Source: Fidelibacterota bacterium
GTDB lineage: Bacteria > Fidelibacterota > UBA8477 > JABMPR01
DNA: 32,105 nucleotides
Reading direction: 5' to 3'
Assembly (NCBI GenBank): GCA_029939675.1
Contig: JAOZSM010000007.1
Coordinates: forward strand, 1,448 to 33,552
The notes under the pieces are model-generated. The model ran no database searches. It was not told the origin of the DNA and saw nothing but the letters and a program-made list of their open reading frames with translations. The position numbers were made by a program, and so were the translations under genes. Positions 19,791 to 28,533 of the stretch are shown piece after piece. Position 1 is the first letter of the stretch. Every line of letters starts with the position of its first letter.

Positions 19791-19977
19791 TAGCCACAGA
19801 TGAACACGGATGGGCACAGATAAAGAAAAAGGGAATGATAGAGAATTTTACAAACCAACAGAATTCGATAACAGAATGGTATGTACGTTTATCAAATATC
19901 AGTAAACTAGCAAGTTATTGTCGAAATATATGAACTGTACTTCTCATCCCTCTGCGTCTGCGAACTCTGCGAGAGAG
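19791..19977. repeat. Intergenic repeat: starts GCCACAGATGAACACGGATGGGCACAGAT, ends CTCTGCGTCTGCGAACTCTGCGAGAGA
   Basis: Both end motifs are shared with the minus-strand repeat at 9060-9233; the right motif also occurs inside the MITEs at 4114 and 31720. Confidence 0.6.
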
Positions 19978-20020
19978 AATATTTTAAGATCGAGGATTAA
20001 AAAAATTAAAGGAGAAAATA

Positions 20021-21115
20021 ATGGGATTTTTTGATGCACCAGAGCTAAATCATCACGAGCATGTACTATTTGGTAAGGATGAAGAAACAGGACTAAAGGC
20101 AATCATCGCCGTTCACAACACCAGTCTGGGGCCAGCCCTGGGTGGTTGTCGGGTCTGGAATTATGAAAATGAACAAGATGCTGTAAGAGATGTCCTACGG
20201 CTTTCAGAGGGTATGACCTATAAATCAGCTTTGGCTGGTTTAAATCTTGGTGGTGGAAAATCAGTCATTCTGGGCCGTGTTCGAGATATTGGGAATGAGG
20301 CTGCTTTCCGTGCTTTTGGCCGGATCGTAGATAGTCTTGGTGGTCGCTATGTAACTGCTGAAGATGTTAATACGACCCCTCAGATGATGGAATGGGTCCA
20401 CGAAGAAACAGATTATGTGGCTGGTCTTAGTTCTGAGTTAGGTGGATCAGGTGATCCTTCTCCATTTACAGCCTGGGGTACCTTCGTTGGTATCAAATCA
20501 TCGGCAAATAAAGCATATGGATCTGACAGTCTTGAAGGTAAAACAATAGCAGTTCAAGGTCTTGGTCATGTGGGAATCTACCTCGTTGAACACCTTTCAA
20601 AAGCCGGTGCCAAGATTGTCGTCACTGATATTAAGGAAGATCGCATCAATGAGATGCTTAAGATAAAAAATGTTTCAGCAGTGGCTCCTGATGAGATTTA
20701 TGATGTAGATATGGATATTTTTGCTCCCTGTGCTTTGGGTTCAATCGTAAATGACGAGACCATTGATCGTCTCAAATGTCAGGTGATTGCCGGGGCTGCC
20801 AACAATGTTCTAGCTGACTATGATAAGCACGGTAAGATTCTGATGGAGCGTGGAATTCTGTATGCACCAGACTATGCTATTAATGCTGGTGGTGTGATCA
20901 ATGTTTATGGTGAGTTTGAAGGCTATAATGAAAAACGCTCCTACAGTCGGGTCAACCATATCTATGAGATTCTCCAACAGATCTTTTCGCGTTCTGAGGA
21001 AGATAATATTCCCACCATGGATGCTGCGGATATTCTAGCGGAAGAACGGATCCGCAAAATTGGTCGGTTAAAACAAATGCATCGGTCTGGAACGCGGTTG
21101 TTCTCAAAGATGTAA
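20021..21115 (+). CDS. Glu/Leu/Phe/Val dehydrogenase, leucine-dehydrogenase-like
   Basis: HNTSLGPALGGCRVWNYENEQDAVRDVLRLSEGMTYKSALAGLNLGGGKSVI; GKTIAVQGLGHVGIYLVEHLSKAGAKIVVTDI; YAPDYAINAGGVINVYGE. Confidence 0.93.
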   Translation: MGFFDAPELNHHEHVLFGKDEETGLKAIIAVHNTSLGPALGGCRVWNYENEQDAVRDVLRLSEGMTYKSALAGLNLGGGKSVILGRVRDIGNEAAFRAFGRIVDSLGGRYVTAEDVNTTPQMMEWVHEETDYVAGLSSELGGSGDPSPFTAWGTFVGIKSSANKAYGSDSLEGKTIAVQGLGHVGIYLVEHLSKAGAKIVVTDIKEDRINEMLKIKNVSAVAPDEIYDVDMDIFAPCALGSIVNDETIDRLKCQVIAGAANNVLADYDKHGKILMERGILYAPDYAINAGGVINVYGEFEGYNEKRSYSRVNHIYEILQQIFSRSEEDNIPTMDAADILAEERIRKIGRLKQMHRSGTRLFSKM

Positions 21116-21146
21116 AAAAAATAGTACAGGTTTCCAGGGATATCAT

Positions 21147-21183
21147 AGTTCGTTACTCTGAATGAAGTTGAGGGTAACGAACT
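21147..21183. repeat. Intercistronic hairpin AGTTCGTTAC-N17-GTAACGAACT
   Basis: Perfect 10-bp stem between the dehydrogenase and nusB, no following U-tract. Confidence 0.6.
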
Positions 21184-21247
21184 TGAGTTCCATGGTTCAT
21201 GACCAGACCTGAATCTATTATTTAAAGGAATAAGAAGGACCCAGTTC

Positions 21248-21676
21248 ATGCAAGAAAGACGTCGAGCGCGGGAATTTGTTGTACAGGTTTCATACGCTCA
21301 TGAAATTCAGGATGATAACTTTGATCAGACGTTTAATCTATTGGCTGAAACCAGTGATCTAACTGAGGAATTGCTCAAATTTTCAAGGGAGTTACTCAAC
21401 GGGATCATGGCTCATCGTCAAGAATTTGACGAACTGATTGCCAGTAAGTCAAGGAACTGGGATTTAACCCGGATTGCGCTTATGGACCGGTTGATTTTAA
21501 GGATGGCACTAACGGAATTCTTCTATTTTAAGGATATTCCGCCTAAAGTATCCATCTCTGAAGCGATCGAGATAGCAAAAGTCTTTAGCACTGAGGAAAG
21601 TAGCAGTTTTGTGAATGGTATTCTGGATGCCATCCTGAATGATGCCTTGGCAGAGGGAAAGATGTCCATGATCTAA
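21248..21676 (+). CDS. nusB: Transcription antitermination factor NusB
   Basis: QERRRAREFVVQVSYAHEIQ...WDLTRIALMDRLILRMALTEFFYFKDIPPKVSISEAIEIAKVFSTEESSSFVNGILDAI. Confidence 0.93.
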   Translation: MQERRRAREFVVQVSYAHEIQDDNFDQTFNLLAETSDLTEELLKFSRELLNGIMAHRQEFDELIASKSRNWDLTRIALMDRLILRMALTEFFYFKDIPPKVSISEAIEIAKVFSTEESSSFVNGILDAILNDALAEGKMSMI

Positions 21677-21703
21677 ATCTTGTATATTTGGATGGATAAT
21701 AGA

Positions 21704-21750
21704 AAGTGAGAATGATACTATTGATCACAGGGTATCATTCTCACTTTTGT
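21704..21750. terminator. Intrinsic terminator downstream of nusB (possibly bidirectional)
   Basis: AAGTGAGAATGATAC / GTATCATTCTCACTT perfect 15-bp stem, 13-nt loop, followed by TTGTTTAA. Confidence 0.85.
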
Positions 21751-21899
21751 TTAATACCAACGTTTTTTCAAACTCCACCAGTGCTGGCGAAAGAACAGGT
21801 GTAGGGGATCAGAATCGCCAGAATCACTATTGCCGTAACACTTATTATTCTCCATATTTTTTGAGTCATTTCCTTCTCTAGCAATTTATTCACCTTACC

Positions 21900-23504
21900 C
21901 TAACGTAGGTATAGCATCTTGATCGTTTGATTATGGACACCTGCATTTAAACGACAGAAATAGACGCCTGTGGATACTGAATTGCCTGACTGATTAACAC
22001 CATTCCATTGGACTGAGTAGCAACCAGCAGCTTGATGCGTGTTAACCAGAGATGTGATCCGACGACCTGCAACATCATAAACAAACAGGTCAACCTTAGC
22101 TGGTTCAGCTAGTTTGTAATGGATTGAGGTGGTGGGGTTGAAGGGATTGGGAGTGTTGGGTAACAACTCAAACTCAGAAGGAGATTCCAGTAACTCCGCA
22201 ACCCCGACAACAGTCACAGTATCCCAAGTGGCTGTGATGGTATAAGCCACTCCATTCAAGACATCGGTTTGACCCTGGTAGACACAATTGTAAGCAGTCA
22301 CTGTTGAAATACACTCAACACCAACATACCAGAGACCAGCTTCCTCAACAGGTACTTGGATCAAGTGCTCTGTTCCTTCAACAGGGCTGGTAAATTGAGC
22401 GGTATTTTGGAAGGCAAAATCACCTGGGTTAGCATATAGTTTAAAATCAAAATTTGATTCAGCGCTCAATTCGATAGTCAAAGTGTCTGCTTCAGGTGGC
22501 ACCATAACTGTGAAGTGGTGATACTGCAGATCTCCGATCCGGGTGAATTCAGGTTGGTTGTCTTCAGGAAATTGATCCATGGTGCGTAACTCACCGTTGA
22601 TGAGGTCTGCTTTAACCCGGGGAGAGCCGACTCCATCCAGAGCATAAAGCAGGATAGCCTGCATCAGATTTAGTCTTTCACCATCCTCTGCAGATTCTGG
22701 ATGTGACCCTGTAACGACGATCCGGCCCTGTTGCTGATCCGGTTTGTAAGCCCAGGTACTGGCTTTTTGGTGCATGCCCCAGCCGGGATAATCAAATCTG
22801 AGTAGTACTTCGGATCTAGATGGATAGTCAATTTGTTCGTTGGCATAACACCCCCCGTTATGTCGCACATTATCAATATATAAATCCTCTCCAAAATCAA
22901 AATATTGTAATAAAGCGGATTCTGCAGGAATGAAATGCCCGGTGTATGCATCGGTTAAACCTGTTGAGGATGCTCGACCCGGCCAGATATGATAATAATA
23001 TGGATGGGTCCCTGTCTCAGCCCAGTGTTCGCTGGCAATATAAGCACCTGCGCAGGATCCTGAATAACTCCCACCATTGGCATAATATGTTCTAATGCGG
23101 TTTCGACCGACTTCACCCAGTGATTCCCCATGATTGCCGGCGGTGCCACCATTGGTGTAGATCATGCGGAAACGCGGAGCACCATCGGGGTAAAGTAGGT
23201 GTCCGTTGCTATCGATTTCATCAGTAACCATGACACTATTTTGAAAACTAATATCAGAAGTGCATAAATATTCCAACGAAAGATCCAAAGTTTCGGCAGC
23301 ATCAAAATAGGTCATGGATGTTAAATAGGCCCCTCCATCGCAGAAAATATCCTTGAAAAACCCGGGTGTCTGAGCAAATGACAGTGTGATAGTCATGGTC
23401 AACCCGATCAGGTACAAATGGAGTTGATTTTTTAATGAGTTCATAACGTTACTCCCTGGGGTGGAGGCCCCGACCTGCATTGAGCAGGCCGGGGTATGTG
23501 ACAT
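21900..23504 (-). CDS. Secreted BPL_N / class I glutamine-amidotransferase-like protein with T9SS type A sorting domain (likely start 23444)
   Basis: GGTAGNHGESLGEVGRNRIRTYYANGGSYSGSCAGAYIAS (GATase-like nucleophile elbow), IVVTGSHPES; C-terminus LLPNTPNPFNPTTSIHYKLAEPAKVDLFVYDVAGR...VSTGVYFCRLNAGVHNQTIKMLYLR. MNSLKN start at 23444 precedes a signal peptide. Confidence 0.85.
   Translation of the reverse strand: MSHTPACSMQVGASTPGSNVMNSLKNQLHLYLIGLTMTITLSFAQTPGFFKDIFCDGGAYLTSMTYFDAAETLDLSLEYLCTSDISFQNSVMVTDEIDSNGHLLYPDGAPRFRMIYTNGGTAGNHGESLGEVGRNRIRTYYANGGSYSGSCAGAYIASEHWAETGTHPYYYHIWPGRASSTGLTDAYTGHFIPAESALLQYFDFGEDLYIDNVRHNGGCYANEQIDYPSRSEVLLRFDYPGWGMHQKASTWAYKPDQQQGRIVVTGSHPESAEDGERLNLMQAILLYALDGVGSPRVKADLINGELRTMDQFPEDNQPEFTRIGDLQYHHFTVMVPPEADTLTIELSAESNFDFKLYANPGDFAFQNTAQFTSPVEGTEHLIQVPVEEAGLWYVGVECISTVTAYNCVYQGQTDVLNGVAYTITATWDTVTVVGVAELLESPSEFELLPNTPNPFNPTTSIHYKLAEPAKVDLFVYDVAGRRITSLVNTHQAAGCYSVQWNGVNQSGNSVSTGVYFCRLNAGVHNQTIKMLYLR
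23467..23494. repeat. Intercistronic hairpin GCCCCGACCTGC-ATTGA-GCAGGCCGGGG
   Basis: Near-perfect inverted repeat between the stop-side of 23508 and the MNSLKN start at 23444. Confidence 0.65.
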
Positions 23505-23507
23505 CTT

Positions 23508-26012
23508 TTATTTTAGAATGCTGAATTTCTTGACTGCGTGAAATTCAGAACCATGGGTATTACTGAAACTTAGTTCATAAAGATAAATCCCTGCTTCAAG
23601 TGCATGGCCCTGTACATCTTTTGCATTCCAGTTCACAGAATGATAACCGGCTACTTGATTTCCCTGGAACAAGGTCATTACTGTCCGTCCCATAATATCA
23701 TAGATAATCAGCGAAACCTGGCCTGCTTCAGGCAGATCAAAACTGATTGTTGTAGATGGATTGAAGGGGTTGGGATAGTTTTGATGTAGAATCAGCTGGT
23801 TAGGTATGGTTGGATTATCATCCAGAGCCACAGGATCAGTACAACCAACTCCAAGAGCCCCCATGGGATATGTGCCAGATTCAGCTCCAGAACATGGCGA
23901 GGATTCAGCCAAAGTATATATATCTGAGTCTGGATCACAGAATAGTGGATCTGCATTTATACTGAATGCCCAGTTGACTGTACCGTTTCCATTGGTCTCA
24001 ACTCCTGATTCACCACCTTCAATATCTGAATACATTATTCCTATAGTATTGGATGCTGTTGAGGAGTAAAACTCAATTGAGTTGGGATAATTATCCCAGA
24101 TAATTGAGTTAGTCAGCGTTGGATTTGAGCCGGTGCTAACCCCTAATCCTCCGGCAATAATAGAGGTAATGTTGGGGTATGTACAGGTATTCTGTGTGAT
24201 GGTTACTTTATTTAAAATTGGTGCACCACCAGAGTGAACCCAGATACCAGCAGCCATGAAGCGAGCTGTATTATCATACACCAGCATTTCATCTACTTCA
24301 GAATCTGAATCCCAAAAATTGAGACCTCCACCAGTTACTCTGGCATGATTTCCATAAACTTTAACTCGTCTTAATGTGGGGCTTGATTCATAGGCGCAGA
24401 ATCCCCCAGCATAATCAGCTTCATTATTTCTAATGATAACATCCTCGATAAGAGCATCTGATCCATAGGCGCACATGATTCCACCAGCCATGGCAGTATC
24501 TCCCGGGGCTATGTTACCTTCAACAATAAGGTTTCTCAGGGTGGGGGTTGAGTTAAATCGACAGGCTATCCCAGCTCCAATGTAATGATTATATTCATTT
24601 AAGATTCCACTACCATTGGTAATTGTGAAGCCATCCAGGACGGCAGTAGCTTCACCTGATGCAATGGTTACAGTACTACCATTGGCATTTCCATCGATAA
24701 TGGTTAACTCAGGACCACTCACAGAGAGAACCACAATATCTTTACCGAGGAAATCAATATTCTCCACATAAGTGCCGGTACTTACCATTATTGTATCAGA
24801 ATTTGCGGCAGCACTGATTGCAGCCTGAATCGTGCTGTAATCACCTGGTACTGTAATTACCTCTGGATTAGGTAAATATTCCCAGGCACCCATATCTGGA
24901 GCTGATCCGCAATATTCTTCTTCCTGCATGTTAAGTAGAACAACAAAGTTATGGATGATCAATGCTTCACCGGCATCGATACATGGCGAGAAATTACTCA
25001 AAGAATAATCATTGTCCCCTGAATCTGTAAATGATGGATCAATGTTGATGTTTCCTGAGCCCCAAGTAACCGTCCCGTTCCCGTTGGTCTCAATTTCTGA
25101 TTGACCACCTTCAATATCTGAATAAAATATTGCTATGGTATTGGGGTCTGTTAAGTGGTAAAACTCAATCGAATTAGGATAATTATCCCAAATAATTGAA
25201 TTTGTGAGGATTGGATTTGATCCCGTGCTAACCCCAAGGCCCCCGGCGGAGATAGATGCCATATTGGGGTAGGTACAGAAATTTCCAGTGATAGTTACTT
25301 TGTTTAAAAGCGGTGTACCGCCATTATGAACCCATATACCAGCCGCCATATACCGGGCACTATTATCATACACCAGAACTTCATGTAGTTCAGAACCCGA
25401 ATCCCAGAATGTGAGACCTCCTCCGGTTACTCTGGCGTGATTCTCACAAACCTCAACCCGAAGTAAAGTGGGATTTGCCTCATAAGCTACGAGTCCACCG
25501 CCATAGTCAGCTTCATTATTTCTGATGATCACATCTTCCAGGGTCACCTCAGATCCCACAGAAATCAAAATTCCACCTCCCATGGCCGTATCTCCCACGG
25601 CATTGTTACCTTCAACGATGAGATTCATAAGGGTTGAATTTGAGCCGAACCGGCAGGCAATTCCACCTCCCATATGGTGGCCGGCATCATTCGGAGTTCC
25701 ACTACCATTGGTAATGGTGAAGCCATCCAGAACAGCAGTGAGCTCACCCGTGGAAATGGTCACTGTGCTTCCATTGGCATTTCCATCGATAATGGTTAAC
25801 TCAGGACCACTCACAGAGAGAACCACAATATCTTTACCGAGAAAATTGATATTCTCCACGTAGGTCCCACTGGCTACCAGGATAGTATCACCATCAGTTG
25901 AGGTCTCGATACCGGCCTGGATCGTAGCTGATTCTGCAGGCACGTTAATGGTTGCTGCAAATCCAGCACTAACGCTGACCAATAGCATAAGCAGGTTAAT
26001 TATTGATTTCAT
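23508..26012 (-). CDS. Right-handed beta-helix surface protein with internal tandem duplication and T9SS type A sorting domain (ORF track start 26174; likely start 26012)
   Basis: INVPAESATIQAGIETSTDGDTILVASGTYVENINFLGKDIVVLSVSGPELTIIDGNANGSTVTI repeated twice; C-terminal NQLILHQNYPNPFNPSTTISFDLPEAGQVSLIIYDIMGR...; ATG at 26012 preceded by AAGGAGAG. Confidence 0.9.
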   Translation of the reverse strand: MKSIINLLMLLVSVSAGFAATINVPAESATIQAGIETSTDGDTILVASGTYVENINFLGKDIVVLSVSGPELTIIDGNANGSTVTISTGELTAVLDGFTITNGSGTPNDAGHHMGGGIACRFGSNSTLMNLIVEGNNAVGDTAMGGGILISVGSEVTLEDVIIRNNEADYGGGLVAYEANPTLLRVEVCENHARVTGGGLTFWDSGSELHEVLVYDNSARYMAAGIWVHNGGTPLLNKVTITGNFCTYPNMASISAGGLGVSTGSNPILTNSIIWDNYPNSIEFYHLTDPNTIAIFYSDIEGGQSEIETNGNGTVTWGSGNINIDPSFTDSGDNDYSLSNFSPCIDAGEALIIHNFVVLLNMQEEEYCGSAPDMGAWEYLPNPEVITVPGDYSTIQAAISAAANSDTIMVSTGTYVENIDFLGKDIVVLSVSGPELTIIDGNANGSTVTIASGEATAVLDGFTITNGSGILNEYNHYIGAGIACRFNSTPTLRNLIVEGNIAPGDTAMAGGIMCAYGSDALIEDVIIRNNEADYAGGFCAYESSPTLRRVKVYGNHARVTGGGLNFWDSDSEVDEMLVYDNTARFMAAGIWVHSGGAPILNKVTITQNTCTYPNITSIIAGGLGVSTGSNPTLTNSIIWDNYPNSIEFYSSTASNTIGIMYSDIEGGESGVETNGNGTVNWAFSINADPLFCDPDSDIYTLAESSPCSGAESGTYPMGALGVGCTDPVALDDNPTIPNQLILHQNYPNPFNPSTTISFDLPEAGQVSLIIYDIMGRTVMTLFQGNQVAGYHSVNWNAKDVQGHALEAGIYLYELSFSNTHGSEFHAVKKFSILK

Positions 26013-26072
26013 GGCTCTCTCCTTCTTTGGGTTTAAGTTCGCTGTAAACTTAAGGTGAGAAGGTGATTTCAG

Positions 26073-26093
26073 CACCTTTACAAAACCTATACA
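26073..26093 (-). promoter_or_regulatory. Candidate regulatory box TGTATAGGTTTTGTAAAGGTG
   Basis: 16/21 match to the boxes at 28442-28462; fixed distance to a shared leader motif (26030-26048). Confidence 0.5.
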
Positions 26094-26133
26094 AATGCAG
26101 AAAAATGAAAATGCGTCTGCAAATTGGTGGAGG

Positions 26134-28341
26134 TCATTTGAGATAGACCATCTTAATCGTCTGACAAAATTCACTTGCCTCTATTCTGGCCAGGTACATC
26201 CCGGTGCTAACCTGTCTTCCGGCCTGATCTGTCCCATTCCATTGGATCTGATAACAGCCTGCAGCCTGTATTTGATTCACGAGACTTTGGATTTCCCGAC
26301 CTTGCATATCAAAAATGGTCAGACTTATTTCAGACTGTGTAGGTAACTCGTATTTGATTGTAGTTTCCGGGTTAAAAGGGTTAGGAAAATTTTGAGCAAG
26401 TTCATACTGAATCGGTGCCACATCAGATTGGGTTGATACTATCAGCGATTCGGAGCCAATGATGTACAAACCATCATCACCATCTGCCAAATAGATATTG
26501 CCATCATGAACGACCACGTCCCAGGCATAACCTCCTGTATTATAATAGCCTGTTTCTACAGGATTTTCTGGATCAGTGACATCCAGGATGCTTAGACCAG
26601 CATAACCATCAGCTACGTAAACATTATTAGCGTAGTAATAAACATCGATAGCCTCACCTGTTGTTTCAAAATTACTTATTTCGCTGGGATTAGTTGGATC
26701 AGAAATATTCAAGATACTGACACCACCCATCATTTGAGCAACATAGGCCAAGCTATCATTGACTGCTACACCCAGGCAGTAGCCCGACAGGCTCAAATCG
26801 CTCACCTCCAATGGATTGGTTGGATCTGAAATATCTATGGTCACTAGACCCCAAACTGCTGCTACATAGGCAAAATTACCACTGATCACGATATCCCTCG
26901 CGTTGCTCACGTTATTGTTTGAACCTACTACCGTCAGGTCATAGGGGTCAGAAATATCAATGATCTGTAGACCGTCCCAGCCAGATGCAACATAGGCAAG
27001 CCCTTCAACGGTCACAACATCCCAGACATCATTTAGTTCTAGACTTGCTGTTTCTGTTGGGTTAATCGGATCAGATATATCAACACACAATAATCCATGT
27101 TGGGCATCTGCCAGATAGGCATAATCACCGTTAACAGCCACACCAGATGCATTCCCGGATTCTAAAACTCCGACCTCTATTGGCTGGGAGGGCTCAGAAA
27201 TATCGATTATCCTTAATCCGGCAGCCTCAGCTGCTAGGAATGCATAATTGCCATTAATAGTCAAATTTTTTGCATAACCCCCCGTTGGATGATGAGTCAC
27301 TTCAACAGGTTCGGCAGGGTTGGATACGTCGATGATCTGCATCCCCAGATACGCTTGAGCGAGAAACACAGAATTACCGCTGTGAACAATCTGTTGCGGA
27401 AGTGACTCCCAATACGCAAAGAAATCCACCTCAAGCTCGATAGAACCTATTTCAAAAGGTGCCGTAGGATCAGAAATGTCCAGGATTCGAACCCCTTCCA
27501 TATCTATTAAATAGGCAAGATTTCCACTAACGGTCACATCAGCAGTTTCTACCGTTTGCAAAAAAGTCCCTGTTATAAATGGGGTGTTGGGATCAGACAT
27601 ATCGATTATGTGTAATCCAGTATAGTCAGCTAAATAGGCATATCCATCACCAACTGCTATGTTGCGAGTACCAGAATGATCTAAAGTAACAGTTTCCAGT
27701 GGGTTGGCGGGGTCAGATATGTCAATGATCATCAGACCATTATAAACGCTTGTTAGGAAAGCATAGTTACCATTAATGGCTACATCAGTAATTTTGCCCC
27801 CTAGATTTAAAAGCCCAACTTCCAGTGGCATAAATGGATCAGACACATCAAGGATTTGAAGACCGCTAATTCCATCAGCTACATAGGCGAATTCGTCGTT
27901 GATAGCAACTTGATAAGCATATCCTTCAGTATCAAAAAAGCCGACTTCAACTGGTTCGGCTGGATTGGAGATATCGATGATGCGTAACCCCGCCACCATA
28001 TCTGCTATATAGGCATAATTACCACTGACTGTTACACCAAGAACTATGGAGGGAGTGACGATCTTCCCCAATCCAAGGGGGTTCATGGGATCAGAAATAT
28101 CCAATATCTCCAGATAGCCCCCATTTCCTAGATATGCTGTAGTCCCGGATACGTCTACAGCATAGCAGGGACCGTTGGCCCAACGACCAACGAGATCAGC
28201 ATTGCTGGCTTGTCCAAGACTGGAGCCCGTCAGGATGATTAAAATTAAAAGGCTAGTTAATCGAAAATTCTTAATTGCACCCAGATCCTGAATTGACTTC
28301 AATAGAGTTGGGTATCTCCGAAGTGTCTTTGCTGATTGCAT
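26134..28341 (-). CDS. LVIVD-repeat (beta-propeller) surface protein with T9SS type A sorting domain (ORF track start 28401; likely start 28341)
   Basis: Many ...VSGNYAYIADMVAGLRIIDISNPAEPVEVG... repeats; C-terminus LAQNFPNPFNPETTIKYELPTQSEISLTIFDMQGREIQSLV...STGMYLARIEASEFCQTIKMVYLK; signal peptide after MQSAK start. Confidence 0.9.
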   Translation of the reverse strand: MQSAKTLRRYPTLLKSIQDLGAIKNFRLTSLLILIILTGSSLGQASNADLVGRWANGPCYAVDVSGTTAYLGNGGYLEILDISDPMNPLGLGKIVTPSIVLGVTVSGNYAYIADMVAGLRIIDISNPAEPVEVGFFDTEGYAYQVAINDEFAYVADGISGLQILDVSDPFMPLEVGLLNLGGKITDVAINGNYAFLTSVYNGLMIIDISDPANPLETVTLDHSGTRNIAVGDGYAYLADYTGLHIIDMSDPNTPFITGTFLQTVETADVTVSGNLAYLIDMEGVRILDISDPTAPFEIGSIELEVDFFAYWESLPQQIVHSGNSVFLAQAYLGMQIIDVSNPAEPVEVTHHPTGGYAKNLTINGNYAFLAAEAAGLRIIDISEPSQPIEVGVLESGNASGVAVNGDYAYLADAQHGLLCVDISDPINPTETASLELNDVWDVVTVEGLAYVASGWDGLQIIDISDPYDLTVVGSNNNVSNARDIVISGNFAYVAAVWGLVTIDISDPTNPLEVSDLSLSGYCLGVAVNDSLAYVAQMMGGVSILNISDPTNPSEISNFETTGEAIDVYYYANNVYVADGYAGLSILDVTDPENPVETGYYNTGGYAWDVVVHDGNIYLADGDDGLYIIGSESLIVSTQSDVAPIQYELAQNFPNPFNPETTIKYELPTQSEISLTIFDMQGREIQSLVNQIQAAGCYQIQWNGTDQAGRQVSTGMYLARIEASEFCQTIKMVYLK

Positions 28342-28398
28342 GTTGCCACCTTTCTGATTTAAGTTCGGTGTAAACCTAGGTCGGAAAGCGGAATCCAG

Positions 28399-28462
28399 CA
28401 TCTTTACTATATCTTTACAGGGGGGTAAAAAGGGGCCAAAACATCTTTACTTTATCTATACA
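28399..28462 (-). promoter_or_regulatory. Two candidate regulatory boxes upstream of the LVIVD gene
   Basis: 28399-28419 and 28442-28462 read TGTAAAGATATAGTAAAGATG and TGTATAGATAAAGTAAAGATG on the minus strand (19/21), offset 43 bp. Confidence 0.55.
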
Positions 28463-28533
28463 AGCTAAAAAATTTGAAAATAGTCACTGTTTTCTAACCT
28501 GAGCAATGACAGGCGACTTTGACATATATCAGG

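Noticed and set aside
26400-28300. Regularly spaced repeats such as 'tcagaaatatc...' suggesting a CRISPR-like array
   Set aside because: They are degenerate codon-level repeats encoding LVIVD ISDP motifs, with open frame and no constant direct repeat.
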